From positions 68,466,445-68,530,444 of the forward strand of contig OZ023273.1 of NCBI GenBank assembly GCA_964007475.1: a stretch of DNA of 64,000 nt, read 5' to 3'. This document shows positions 21,720 to 33,715 of the stretch, in pieces. This DNA comes from Hybos culiciformis. Its lineage: Eukaryota; Arthropoda; Insecta; Diptera; Hybotidae. How positions within the stretch are numbered: position 1 is the first letter of the stretch; every line of letters begins with the position of its first letter. The position numbers and the translations under genes are program-made. The notes under the pieces were generated by a model that was given only the letters and a program-made list of their open reading frames with translations, was not told the DNA's origin and ran no database searches.

Positions 21720-23945
21720 ATGGAAACTCAAAATTTATATATAAATCCTGAATTATTAGGAATAGAAGAGTTAGAATATGAATATTTGAGAAATCAGATT
21801 TCCTATTCAGATCCCGAAGCGATGAACATATTAAAAGAACACCTTTTGAGGGAAACAGACAAGCCTCAAACTCGAATAAGACTAGCCACAAGTGGTATCA
21901 GGGGCGCGAAAGACCCACTGCAATTCCTTGAGAGAGGATCAGTAATAAGGGATGCTAAAGAAGTAGCCAGATTAACCCAAGAATCAATAGAAAACCCTAG
22001 TTTAGAAAAATTTGTAACTTTACATAGTAGACTAACGCATCATAAGTTCAAATTGCTTGATTTCTTGGAAATAGATTTAGATGCAGATAACCATATAAAA
22101 AACCTGATAGACGTGATAAAAACCTGCTTAAAAGAAGTAAAAGAACAAATAAGTAAACTATCATTAAAGGAAGCTGAAGCTGATAATATAGGAAATGGAA
22201 AATCTTCAGAAAAACAAACAGTGCCAACTTATACCTTTTTAGAAAAAGGGGGAGATTTGAACCAATCAAAAGGAGCAATAAACAAAGATAGACCAAAAAA
22301 AATAACTGAGACTCCAAGCAAATCACAACGGAAAATATATTACTCAGAAATAGGCACGGACTCAGCAACTCAAGATGAAGGTGGGGCATTTGGACCAATA
22401 ATATATGCAAAAACAGGATATAATGGCGATGAGTGGACAAAAACAGGTTATAATGGCGAAAATTGGACAAAATGGAGAGAGACCAGACCTGGACCAAAAT
22501 TTATGCCACAAATACAAATAAATAGAAAATTAGATTTCCCACAAATACCAAGACAAGAGTTAATAGCAGAACTATCAAATAAAGTTGGAAACATAAATTT
22601 TCAAGAAAAAAATAGAGAACAAATACAAGATAAAAAGAAAGAAATCAAAAGCGGTACAGAAAAGAAAAGCATAGAAGAAAAAGATCATAAAATATCAAAA
22701 CTAATGGAACTTATAAAAAGCCTTAGCGAGGAAATGAAGCCAATAATTATGGATTTTAAGGCAAAACAAGAGACCCCGATAACACGAAATAATAGATCCA
22801 GTAGCCCTGACTCAAGATCATCTACGCCGGTAATGCACCAATATAAACAAAATGCAAGACCCCCCTCAATTCATTCTAATAATTCACAAAATTATCAAGA
22901 AGTAAATCAACGAAGAGTAATATCCAGTACAGGAGAAAGAGATTACAGGTCACCTCAAAGGAGAGAAACAAGACCTGGGAATAACAGAGCAAGAAATAAC
23001 GAAGAACCAAGACAACAACTAGAATCCAGATACTCAAAAGAGCTAGACCTAAAGAAAAGGTTTGGATTATTTTTCAATGGAGACGAAGTAGAAAACTTCG
23101 TAAAAGACGTCAATAATCAAAGGATAGATCACAACATCTCAGATCGTGTCCTAATTAACCATTTGCACCAACTGCTTGACCCAACTGTAAAAAAATGGTA
23201 CTTTTTATACTTTAGAACCCACGACAAACAAGAAACATCCTGGAGAACATTTAGCTCAGCCCTCATTAATGAATATGCAGAGGCATTAGACGAAGATATA
23301 AAAATTACCGAGCTAATTAATAGAAAACAAAAAATAGGCGAAACTTGGCGCGAATTCATACAAGCTATGAACGCATTAAACCAAAAGCTAGACGAACCAT
23401 TAAATGAACGTCGATTAGCAAATAGAATTAAGCTTAACGTAAGAAGAGAGTATAAAGAACCTCTTCAAGCAGTTGAAGTTGAAAATCTAACAGCTCTAAG
23501 GAACAAGTTCAGATTGATTGACGCCGGTAAAGACCAAAAAACTTTCTACCGAGCAAATCAGGACGAACAAGGATATGCCAGGGCAAGCAACGACCGAAAT
23601 AAGTACAAGGTACAGGAAATACAGTACGAAGACGATTACCCGTACGAAGATAGTTATAATGATTACTACGAAGTAGAATCAATACAAAATGTACCAAAAC
23701 ATCAACAAAATAACTTGAGCAACAACAAGAAAAAATTTGATGAACAACCAAAACCAAAACAGCAATCCCGACCAGAAACCCCAGAAAATAAGTTGAGATG
23801 CTGGAACTGTGAAGGACCTGGACACGCTTTTATGGATTGTCCAGCAAACTATCGGCGGATATTTTGCTACAGGTGCGGAATGATAAACGAAGTAGCACCA
23901 ACATGCCGAAACTGCCACAAAACAGTTCGCTTTCAGGGAAACTGA
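21720..23945 (+). CDS. gag: Gag polyprotein of the giant gypsy element
   Basis: 741 codons, starting at ATG after a run of A's. The N-terminal third is charged, with a short internal duplication (TGYNGDEWTK, TGYNGENWTK). A Ser/Pro/Arg-rich linker follows. The capsid-like Retrotrans_gag region lies at about residues 440-605 (RFGLFFNGDEVENFV, WRTFSSALINEYAEA). Near the C terminus is one good zinc knuckle, C-x2-C-x4-H-x4-C, at residues 694-707, and then a second Cys-rich segment (CYRCGMINEVAPTCRNC) that lacks the histidine. It is expected to form the RNA-packaging particle. The stop TGA (23943-23945) directly follows the slippery heptamer. Open throughout. Confidence 0.93.
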   Translation: METQNLYINPELLGIEELEYEYLRNQISYSDPEAMNILKEHLLRETDKPQTRIRLATSGIRGAKDPLQFLERGSVIRDAKEVARLTQESIENPSLEKFVTLHSRLTHHKFKLLDFLEIDLDADNHIKNLIDVIKTCLKEVKEQISKLSLKEAEADNIGNGKSSEKQTVPTYTFLEKGGDLNQSKGAINKDRPKKITETPSKSQRKIYYSEIGTDSATQDEGGAFGPIIYAKTGYNGDEWTKTGYNGENWTKWRETRPGPKFMPQIQINRKLDFPQIPRQELIAELSNKVGNINFQEKNREQIQDKKKEIKSGTEKKSIEEKDHKISKLMELIKSLSEEMKPIIMDFKAKQETPITRNNRSSSPDSRSSTPVMHQYKQNARPPSIHSNNSQNYQEVNQRRVISSTGERDYRSPQRRETRPGNNRARNNEEPRQQLESRYSKELDLKKRFGLFFNGDEVENFVKDVNNQRIDHNISDRVLINHLHQLLDPTVKKWYFLYFRTHDKQETSWRTFSSALINEYAEALDEDIKITELINRKQKIGETWREFIQAMNALNQKLDEPLNERRLANRIKLNVRREYKEPLQAVEVENLTALRNKFRLIDAGKDQKTFYRANQDEQGYARASNDRNKYKVQEIQYEDDYPYEDSYNDYYEVESIQNVPKHQQNNLSNNKKKFDEQPKPKQQSRPETPENKLRCWNCEGPGHAFMDCPANYRRIFCYRCGMINEVAPTCRNCHKTVRFQGN

Positions 23946-26900
23946 TTTCCCAATCTGTAGAAAGGCCGTCTACAGATTTTAACTTAGGCCAAAACTTGAT
24001 TCAAACCAGAAAAAACGAATTAATTAAAAATGAAAATGAAATAATTGAAAAAGAAAAACAAAATGAAAAAATTGAAAAAGAAAAACCTGAAAAACAACAT
24101 GAGATAATAGAAAAAGAAAATAAAGAAAAAGAAAATACAGATAATAAAAATATGGAAAAACAAAAAGAAATAAAAAAAAAAGAAATTACAGAAAAAGAAA
24201 ATATTGAAAAAGAGAAACTTGAAAGACAAGAAATTATTGAAAACGAAAAACAAGAAATAAATGAAAATAAAAACATGAAAGTAATAGGAATTCTAAAGAG
24301 AACAAAAACCGAAGAAAGGATAACAAAGGAAAGAAAACAATGGCCTCCTTATCATATAAGAAAACAACGTTACGATAAGAAAAGGGCTGAAATAGTTACT
24401 TTCAATAATAGTGAAATAAGACTAAATACAAAAAGAGAAATGAAATCGAAGAAAAAAACAAAGAAATCAGCAAGGAAAAACAAATATTATATAAAAGCAA
24501 AAGATGACAAGAAAAGGATTCTTTCAGCAGTAATAAAAATGCCTCAAGATAATAGACCATATGCAAGAATCCAAATAGGAAAGGAAATCTTAACAGGACT
24601 ATTGGATTCCGGTGCTTCTATCTCATGTTTAGGAAAAGATTCAAAATGGTTAAAAGAAAATACAAATTACAAATTACATAAAATAAGAGATACCCTATTA
24701 ACTGCAGCCGGTAATAAAACCGAAATAATAGGCTATATTTTAGCACAAATAACTTTTAATAATGTCACAAAAACTTTAAAAATCCATGTGGTACCAAAGT
24801 TATCACAAGAATTATATCTTGGTGTTAACTTCTGGACCGAATTTAATTTAGCACCTCAAATTTTTAAACAAATAGAAGAAATACAAGAAATAGACACAAA
24901 TATTCACTATTTAGATTTAAACGACCAATTAGAGTTAGAAGCGATAAAAAGGATGTTTCCGTCCTACGCGGTCGAAGGGTTAGGGTGCACAGATTTGGAA
25001 GAACATGTGATTGACACCCAGGAAAACGAACCGGTCAAACAAAAACATTACCCAATTTCGCCAGCAATACAAAAACTTATGTACGCTGAAGTAGATAGAA
25101 TGTTAGAAATGGGGGTAATAGAGGAAAGTAATAGTGCGTGGACGTCACCTGTAGTGCTAGTAAGGAAACCTGGTAAAAACCGCCTATGTCTAGATTCGCG
25201 AAAAGTGAATGATTTGACGAAAAAGGACGCATATCCTTTACCAAATATTCAAGGCCTATTAGCACGAATAGACAAAACTAAATACATAAGTAGTATCGAT
25301 TTAAAAGACGCTTTTTGGCAGATTCCGTTAGAAAAACAGTCTCGTGAAAAAACTACTTTTGCAATCCCAGGTAGACCCCTCTATCAATACACGCGTATGC
25401 CTTTCGGACTTTGTAACGCAGCCCAACGCATGTGTCGGCTCATGGATAAAGTGATTCCTCAGCATTTAAAGGAGGAGGTAAAGGTTTACTTAGACGATTT
25501 AATGGTGGCAACAGATACAAAAGAACGCCATTTTCAACTTCTAAAGGAAGTAGCAATCGCTCTAAGGAAAGCCAACCTCACAATAAATGTTGAGAAATCG
25601 AAATTTTTCATGAAAGAGATTAAATATCTAGGATATTTAATCGGCGCGAACGGTACAAAACCCGACCCAGGAAAAATATCCGCGATATCGGAATATCCTG
25701 AACCAAAGTCCTTAAAACAAACTAGACGGTTCCTTGGTATGACAGGATGGTTCCAAAGACTAATTAAGGACTATTCCTTAATAGTAGCCCCAATAACAGA
25801 CTGTTTAAAATTAAAAAATAGTGAAAATAAATTCAAATTTACAAAAGAAGCTAGAGAGGCCTTTAGTAAAATTAAAGAAATCCTAGTTTCCGAGCCTATA
25901 CTGATCCCCCCCGACTATTCTAAAGAATTCTTCATACAAACTGACGCCAGCCAATCAGGCATAGGGGCAGTCGTATTTCAATATGACGAAGAAAACAACG
26001 AACACCCTGTAGCCTACATGTCAAAAAAATTCAATGATACACAATCTAGGTGGGCAGCTACAGAACAGGAATGTTTTGCAGTTGTCGAAGCCATAAAAAA
26101 GTTTAGAATGTACGTAGAAGGTACTAAATTTACCGTAATAACAGATTGTGCAGCATTGAAATGGTTAATGACATGCAAGGATCATCACGGAAAACTTTTC
26201 CGGTGGTCATTGAAGCTACAGGCGTTCGAATTTGACATTCTACATCGAGCAGGAAAGAAAAATGTAGTAGCAGACACCCTGTCAAGATCCTTCGGAATAG
26301 AAGAAATAACAACAAGATGTCCCGATTTAGATCTAGACTCAGAAGCTTTTGAGTCTATCAACTATAAAGAATTACGAGAAACAATCGAGGACAACAAAAA
26401 TAGCTTACCGGATTTACAAATAATTGAAAACAAAATTTTCAAAAGAACAGAATTCAGAAAAAATCAAGAAGAATCTGAGCTGAGTTTATGGAGACTATGG
26501 GTCCCGGAAGAACTAGTGGGCAAAGTAATAGAAAACAATCATGATCCCCCACACTCAGCTCATGGAGGGCTAAGAAAAACGCTGTTCAAAATAAGGACAA
26601 AATATTATTGGCCACGAATGTATTCCGATATAAAAAAATACATACAAAATTGTGCAGTTTGTAAAGAAACGAAACCAACAAATCAGATACTAAGACCACC
26701 TATGGGAGAAAAACAAATCCCGTCAAGACCTTTTCAACACCTATATATAGACTTCTTAGGCCCCTACCCAAGATCAAGATCTGGCAACACGTGCATATTC
26801 ATAATACTAGACTCCTTCTCAAAATATGTAATAATAAAACCATTACGAAAAGCAACTACAGCTAACGCAATTAAAGTGTTAGACGAAGCTTTTAGTCTGT

Positions 26901-27568
26901 TCGGATGTCCGGAAAGTGTCTTAAGTGACAATGGAACCCCACTCGTCTCAAAAGAGTTCGATTCTTACCTACAAAACTACGGTATAGAGCACAAATTAAC
27001 CGCCTTCTATGCACCACAAGCTAACGCTAGTGAAAGGGTAAACGGATCAATTTTAAACGCAATAAGAGCCTACGTAGACGACGAACAACACAACTGGGAC
27101 GGAGATCTAGATAGCATAAGCACAGCTCTTCGCTCCAGTGTGCACGAAGCCACGGGTATGTCACCTTATTACATTTTATTCGGACAACACATGATAACGC
27201 ATGGTAGCTCTTTTAAACTACTAAGAAAACTAAATATGATAGAAGGAGAGGATACAGAAATATTACCCCCTCCAGGATCCTTCCAAATCATAAAAGATAT
27301 AGTTAAACGAAACTTAGAAAAGGCAAAAGAGAAAGGGAGAAAGTTGTACAACCGGAAATGTAAAAACATAAAGTACAAAGTAGGACAGACATTGTATAGA
27401 AGGAATTTCGCTCAAAGTGATTTTAGTAAACATTTCAACGCGAAATTAGGAAAGAAATTCGTGCCGTGTTTAGTTTTAAGGATAATAGGAAATAGTATAT
27501 ATGAAGTCAAAGACCTAGTAGGTAGAAATGCTATAGGGAGATATCATGCGAAAGACTTAAAAATTTAA
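23837..27568 (+). CDS. pol: Pol polyprotein of the giant gypsy element
   Basis: The open frame begins at 23837, but translation should enter by -1 frameshift at 23936. Residue numbers are from 23837. About 40-160 is a Lys/Glu-rich repetitive, coiled-coil-like stretch, unusual for a gypsy pol. The aspartic protease has LLDSGAS (Asp257). The reverse transcriptase has YLDD (551-554), a variant of YxDD. RNase H has TDASQSG (Asp703). Integrase has an HHCC zinc domain at about 902-943 (H-x3-H ... C-x2-C) and catalytic Asp972, Asp1031 and Glu1066. The C terminus carries a short basic tail. No stop or frameshift is present, so the enzyme set looks intact. No envelope follows. Confidence 0.95.
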   Translation: MSSKLSADILLQVRNDKRSSTNMPKLPQNSSLSGKLISQSVERPSTDFNLGQNLIQTRKNELIKNENEIIEKEKQNEKIEKEKPEKQHEIIEKENKEKENTDNKNMEKQKEIKKKEITEKENIEKEKLERQEIIENEKQEINENKNMKVIGILKRTKTEERITKERKQWPPYHIRKQRYDKKRAEIVTFNNSEIRLNTKREMKSKKKTKKSARKNKYYIKAKDDKKRILSAVIKMPQDNRPYARIQIGKEILTGLLDSGASISCLGKDSKWLKENTNYKLHKIRDTLLTAAGNKTEIIGYILAQITFNNVTKTLKIHVVPKLSQELYLGVNFWTEFNLAPQIFKQIEEIQEIDTNIHYLDLNDQLELEAIKRMFPSYAVEGLGCTDLEEHVIDTQENEPVKQKHYPISPAIQKLMYAEVDRMLEMGVIEESNSAWTSPVVLVRKPGKNRLCLDSRKVNDLTKKDAYPLPNIQGLLARIDKTKYISSIDLKDAFWQIPLEKQSREKTTFAIPGRPLYQYTRMPFGLCNAAQRMCRLMDKVIPQHLKEEVKVYLDDLMVATDTKERHFQLLKEVAIALRKANLTINVEKSKFFMKEIKYLGYLIGANGTKPDPGKISAISEYPEPKSLKQTRRFLGMTGWFQRLIKDYSLIVAPITDCLKLKNSENKFKFTKEAREAFSKIKEILVSEPILIPPDYSKEFFIQTDASQSGIGAVVFQYDEENNEHPVAYMSKKFNDTQSRWAATEQECFAVVEAIKKFRMYVEGTKFTVITDCAALKWLMTCKDHHGKLFRWSLKLQAFEFDILHRAGKKNVVADTLSRSFGIEEITTRCPDLDLDSEAFESINYKELRETIEDNKNSLPDLQIIENKIFKRTEFRKNQEESELSLWRLWVPEELVGKVIENNHDPPHSAHGGLRKTLFKIRTKYYWPRMYSDIKKYIQNCAVCKETKPTNQILRPPMGEKQIPSRPFQHLYIDFLGPYPRSRSGNTCIFIILDSFSKYVIIKPLRKATTANAIKVLDEAFSLFGCPESVLSDNGTPLVSKEFDSYLQNYGIEHKLTAFYAPQANASERVNGSILNAIRAYVDDEQHNWDGDLDSISTALRSSVHEATGMSPYYILFGQHMITHGSSFKLLRKLNMIEGEDTEILPPPGSFQIIKDIVKRNLEKAKEKGRKLYNRKCKNIKYKVGQTLYRRNFAQSDFSKHFNAKLGKKFVPCLVLRIIGNSIYEVKDLVGRNAIGRYHAKDLKI
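23936..23990 (+). promoter_or_regulatory. Programmed -1 frameshift signal between gag and pol
   Basis: The slippery heptamer G GGA AAC (23936-23942) is in the gag frame and abuts the gag TGA. Pol is in the -1 frame. Nine bases downstream is a perfect 10-bp stem, AATCTGTAGA (23952-23961) with TCTACAGATT (23969-23978). Its loop contains GGCC (23964-23967), which can pair with GGCC at 23987-23990 as an H-type pseudoknot. GGGAAAC is a known retroviral frameshift heptamer. Confidence 0.85.
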
Positions 27569-27945
27569 GGATCTTAGGAAATCTGATAAAAATTAAAAAA
27601 AAAATAAATAAAAAAATAAAATAAAATTTTCGGTACAACATTTAAGATTTCTTCAATGATAAATTTTTCTTTTGAAAAAAAAAAATGAATAATAAATCCT
27701 TATTCTAATAATTTTATTTTTTTCTAGAAAACCAAAATATGATAACGTATATGTATGAATAGAAAATTGATTAAAATTGATCTTCAACAAAATTGAGAAA
27801 CATTTGTTTCTAGAAAATTATAAATAGATATAGACAAATAGATAAAAAAAAAAAAAATAACAAAAATTTGTATAGAATAAGAGAATTTCATTTTTACAAT
27901 AAAAAAAAAAAAAAAAACAAAAAAAAAAATAAATAATAATAAAAA

Positions 27946-27995
<50 letters not shown>

Positions 27996-28465
27996 AAGAA
28001 AATATATTTATAAATAGTATAAGAATTTACCTGAAAAAAAAAAAAAAAAAATAAATAAATAAATAAAAAAAAAAAAAAAAAATAAAATTATAAAAAAAAA
28101 TATTTTTGATACATTTCATTCAAAAAAAAAAAAAAAATTGTAAAAAAAAAAAAAACAAAAAAAAAAAATATATATATACATAATATATATATGAATTATA
28201 GTTTTAAGAATATGAAAATTGTAAAAATTAAAAAAAAAAAATAATAATAATAATAATAATAGTACACATTACATCCTTACATATACATTATCACACAAAA
28301 ACAAAATTTGTTCTTTTTTTTTATAACAAGTAAAATAATTTTCCCGGCTAACTCACATGAGACTCTTTATCTCAGGGTCAGCTTCGAGCCCCACTTTCTT
28401 TTTCTTCATTCACCCGTTTTCTAGCTTCAATCCACCATTTTCAATGCGTGAGATTGAATCTATTT
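27569..28465 (+). other. A-rich untranslated stretch before the 3' LTR
   Basis: Poly-A runs and short AT, ATA and TAAA simple repeats with no reading frame. The last 60 bases read GCTTCAATCCACC to GAATCTATTT and contain no clear polypurine tract next to the LTR start, although one is expected there for plus-strand priming. Confidence 0.7.
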
Positions 28466-31400
28466 TGTTACGGTGAAATGATCTAATAAAAATTTGGTAT
28501 TATGCATACCCAAAATATAGAACATTATTTAACTAGTTATATAAAAAAAAAAAAATAATATAACTGCATTTTTTTTAACTCAAAAATTTTTTTTATTTGG
28601 AATAGGTCAAGAATACGTAAAAAGCATGATTTACAGAATAATACATCTGATGTAATATTTTGTAAATTTTGCATAATTACCTTTTTTTTTGTTTTTATAT
28701 GAAATTGTTTTGATTAAAAATCATATAAAAGAATTGAATTTTTTTACAACAATTTCATATTATGTTTTACCTCAAAACAAAAAAAAAGGTAAATATAAAT
28801 GTTCTTTTTTTTTCCCTTTTTATCTTTAGGTGCTAGAACTTGCCATCTTAAGTTTTGCGGGATTAATCCCTCTAGCTTGAGATGACAAGTTCAGCGGTGT
28901 TTTACTGGAAAGTGAGCCAAACAATGCCACTTCCAGTGTAAACCCAAAAGCCCGATCTTGGTGGAGGATTCTTGGGTCTATCCAAGAATCCAAAGCCAAG
29001 GCATGCCAATCACACCACATGGAAACTCCACTAGGAGGATCCATACTACGTTGTGGTGATACATCTGACTTCGCTGCCATCTCCAGGAATTCATTATCAC
29101 TGAGAGATCATGATTTTGGATTCATGGAGGTGATAGTGAAGACAGATGTAGTATAGAGGAACATTTCTGGTCGTTCCTGATCTCAACCAAATCGAGCGGT
29201 ACCCGGTTGAGATCGGATCGAAGCATAATGACCAGAAATGTCACCTCTGATTGGCTCCTCCAACTAACTTTCATTTTTTTACTAAAATCAAAGAATCAAC
29301 CTAACAAGCCATACAAAATAGGAACTACAAAAAAATATAACGTTCGGCATCGAAAAATAATTTTTTCTATATTTAATCATATATGTGAAACCCTTTTAAA
29401 TTTCACGCAAAGAATTTCTTTAATTCAATTTTTTTTTAAATTCATTTTAATAAAAAGTGAATATACTGCAAATTTCACTGATTATAATTGCAGCGATAAA
29501 CAACGTAAAAATAATTTTAATTTTAGTAAATTTGATGAAATATCTGTGGATATACCAAAGGATGATGCCTTTTTTGCTTTTTACTATCGTGCCAATAGAG
29601 AAGATAATAAATTAACAGTGAATAAAATAATATAAATTTTATTCCTAACTAAGAATCTGTTATCTTATTTGTTATTTTAGAATTCAATACTCCCTATTTC
29701 ATTATTGAAAATTTTCACATGTTCTAAAATAGTACTAAAAGAATATGTAATATCTGAAATTAATATTATAATTCATTATTAAACTATGAAAATTCACAAA
29801 GTTCTCATTTTCGTTGAGAGCAAAAAACTCTATTCTCAACTGAACAATTTTATTTTGTATCAATGAACAACCTGTCAGTAGAACCAAAGTATTAAGTACC
29901 TAATTTATTAAATTAAAACTACATATTATTTAAATATAAATTTATTTTATTTTAACCAAATTTTTTTAGTATAAATAATCAGTTGCTTCTTTATTTAAAT
30001 GATCATATTTGGATGATTGTTTTGTCCGAGGATCGTAAAATCGTTCACCTCCCAAATCATTGCATTCGGTAATCAAACTTAAATTATCAATGCCTTCAAC
30101 TTTAACCGGCTGCAATTGATCTTTATTGTACTGAGCAAATGCCTAGCTAGCTCCTTCTTTTTGTCATTTTTTTTAGCAATTTTCTAATACCTAAAAATAT
30201 ATAAAATAAACATTTTAAAAAAATAAAAACAAAATGTTTTCAAATTTTCAAAAAAATTTTCAAAAAAAAAAATATATATACATATATGTATATACGATAT
30301 AAACTAATCATATGTTGTTTTGATAATTTATTTCTTTAGTGGTTACTAAAACTATCATAGTGTTCACATTTAAATCCTCACTTTAATTTTTTTATCAGTA
30401 TAATTAATATTGGATATGAAATCAGTTTCTATTGATAAAATAGCTGATGCGTTTAAGCGATGTTCTTTTATAGTATATTATAATACATTTTCAAACTTCT
30501 TAACAACGAAAAACTTCATTCCGCAGAAAAGTAATTAAAAATGAACACAAAAATATTCTTAAAATTATATTTATGTTTGGAAATAACGTTTCCATACATA
30601 TCTGTGGCCACAGGACATAACCACTTAAGTCGAATTAGGCAGTTATGATTTTATAATTCCAAACTGTTGGTCATATGATACTACGTATACTTACAAATTT
30701 TTACGTTCCTAGCTTTACAATTAAACTTTTTGCAACCTAAAACATAATAGCCTAAGTTTTTTTTAATCTCTTATGATTTTGGAATAACAGCTTAACTCTG
30801 ATAATTTTTCAAAAAACAAATTTTTATCTTAACGTAATAAGTCTTTATTCCAATCATTCCCTTTTAATACTTAAACTTTTTCCTAACTTAACAATAGCCA
30901 ATTTGAAACTTTAAAGATTTGAAACTTTAAACTGCTCTCCTGAAAAGTAGCAAAATCAAGTTAAGCGATTATGACTTGTGGCCACTGATATACTTTAATA
31001 ATTTTAGCTAATATTTTTATTCATTTCCATTGAAATTTTTGTTTTTTTGATTAAACTTTTACATAAAAGATATTTTAAATGAAAAGTTTTTGTTTTCACT
31101 GTTTCATTTTTAAAAAAAAAAAAATTCAAATTATTTTGAAAATTCTGAAACATAAAACATCAGCGCCAAATTACGTAAAAAAAAAAAAAAAAAATTATCA
31201 AAAAAAAAAATTTCTCGAATAACTTTTCTCGCTTCCAAAATCTTTTACAACCACTTGGCAAGCCTAAATTGGGTGCCAGTTTTGACGATCGGTGGTATCC
31301 CGACAGGTTTTCTTTTGTTGCTTTAGATACAAATACAATAAACAACACATTTTTTTAGTTTCAAATCTTGATATATTGGTTTAGACTAGGCTAACCAGAT

Positions 31401-33715
31401 AAAAATTTCTAAAAAAAAAAAAAAAAAAAAACAACGTACCCAAAAATTCCTTTTAGTGCAAAAACAAAAAAGGAAACAAAATATAAGGTACAAACAAAAT
31501 ATAAGGTACATGGTACAAAATTCAATTCCATTTTACAAAAATTTTGATTAAATATAGCACCATTGCAAAATTTTCATTGAAATACGACAGAAATTTTTTT
31601 TATCTTCAAATTTCTATTTTCTTACTTACCTTTATTTTATTAATTATTATTTGATTAAATTAATAAAATGGAAAAATTTCATAAAAAAGGAATTTCCATT
31701 TAAGCCACGTAAATAAATCATTATATTTTTTTATGACATTCTAAAATGTCAGAAAAAAAAAAAAAATTAACGTAAACAAAAATAAGCCGCAAACTTCCAG
31801 CCGCAAACCGGCAGCCACAAACTTTAAGCCGCGAAATGTCAAAAATAGACTACGAACTAGACCGTTTTAAAATAACTTAATTTTTTTAGACTTTAAAAAC
31901 TTAATAAAAATTAAAATTTTATAAATTTTTTTATAAAAATATAATAAAATGAAAAATAATTTATAGTAATGGAATAAATTTTCAAAACTAGAAATTTTAT
32001 TCATAAAATAAATTAAGTTTTCTCTCAAGTAAAATTACTATTCACACCATGATTTTTTAACCAGATTTAATTTTGTTACTTTCTATTTATATAATTTGTT
32101 AAAAATGTTTGTTTAAATAAATAAAATTTAATCAAAAATAATTCTATAAAGGAATTAATTAAAATCAAAACTCAATAAAAATCTACATTTTAATTTTATG
32201 TTTTTAGGTACATGCCCAACCACAATAGTTTTACGTAATCAGAACATTCATTTAATCTAAATAAACAATACTGGTTTTACCAGGTAAACCTGATCTATCT
32301 CATATTTAACTCAACTTTAAAACAAGTAAATTTTTTTTTGATTTAACTCACTTTTAATTCAACAACTATTAATAAACAGTTGCAAAACCTTTCAACCATA
32401 TCAAAATAGCCAATGGAAAAATTCCATAACGGCGCACCAAACTTACTAACTAACTAATTTTAAGATAGTTTTTAAAAAGAAATGGCTTGTTAGGTAGATT
32501 TTAACTATAAGTTTATTTTAATAACTAACTTTAAATTTTTTTTTTCATATTATGTTTTACCACAAAACAAAAAAAAAAAAAGGCAACATAATGCAATAAC
32601 CCGCCTCAGTTTCATATTATGTTTTACCTCAAAACAAAAAAAAAGGGCAACATAATGCAATAACGCGCCTCAATTTCATATTATGTTTTACCTCAAAACA
32701 AAAAAAAAAGGAACCCATACAGAAAATACTGTGAAGGTACCAACCTAATGTTTCCACCTACACGGAAGAGCAACATTAGATGACAACAGATCACGAATCT
32801 GCATAAAGAAATTCAAGACCTCCTAAAAGTAGGCATCAAAAAAAAAATAAATAAATAAATAAATAAATTAAAGCAATTGTTTATATATATATCATCATTA
32901 TGATATAAGAAAAACAAAAGAAAAAAAAAAAAAAAAGAAACAAAAGAACAAAAATTTGTATTCTTTATAAACGGTTATCAAAGAAAAATATAACCAAAGT
33001 TATATGTAAATAACTTTTAAAAAAACAAAAATTTTTTATGTACAACAAAAAAAAAAAATAAATGAAAATTTTCCAGTTTTCAAAAATTTTTATAATATAT
33101 ATGTATGAAATCATATTGTTCTCCAATCAACAATATTTAATGTAATTTTTTTAAATTAAGTTTATAATAATTTTTTAATTTTTTTATTTTACGTTTGTTA
33201 AATAAAGTATCTAAAAGAATAACTATGTGTTATTGCTAAAAGAATCCCACAGGTCCTTATAGGTACCATAAGAAATGCTGATGTAAGGTCCAGCTCTAGA
33301 TGGCCATAGCCATAAGCTGAAGAATGACTTCTTAGTCATTTAGATTTAAGTTTTTATTTTATATTTTGAATTGGTTGGGGTTTCTCAAATATCCTTTTTT
33401 TTGAGATCTCCTTTTTATCATCTTTTAAACGAAAGACATCCTATTAATATTGTTATGGACCCCCTTGGTGTTCACTGTCCTTACCCACCCACCGACGAGC
33501 TTAGACCCAGCCTTAGAACACGGATGTCCTTAGACAGTAGACTCAACACCAGGCTAATTATTGAAAGTAGAGCACTTTCTCTTGCCTCTACTTTCACATG
33601 TTTCCCTTTTTATCATAACTTCCTTTATGATAAAATCCTTTTTGTTTGAGTTCATTTGAACTCAGATTGTTCGTAGTTTAACTAACTACTAAAATTTATA
33701 ATTTTTAACATAACA
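28466..33715 (+). repeat. 3' LTR of the giant gypsy element (5250 bp)
   Basis: Matches the 5' LTR at offset 13141, falling to 13140 after a one-base indel in the A-rich stretch near 32580. A one-base shift in position of a T/A run near 29437 opens a 142-codon frame that is closed in the 5' LTR. It carries the same hairpin island (28837-29248), exon-like pieces and MITE (30601-30988). Confidence 0.95.

Noticed and set aside
24001..24276. Minus-strand frames rich in Phe/Ser opposite the start of pol
   Set aside because: They are the reverse complement of the Lys/Glu-rich pol region; composition explains them.
27569..28465. Envelope gene of the gypsy element
   Set aside because: The region is A-rich simple sequence with no open frame, signal peptide or glycoprotein pattern.
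29207..29635. 142-codon plus-strand frame in the 3' LTR as an accessory gene
   Set aside because: The same frame is closed in the 5' LTR by a homopolymer difference; only its last third looks coding.
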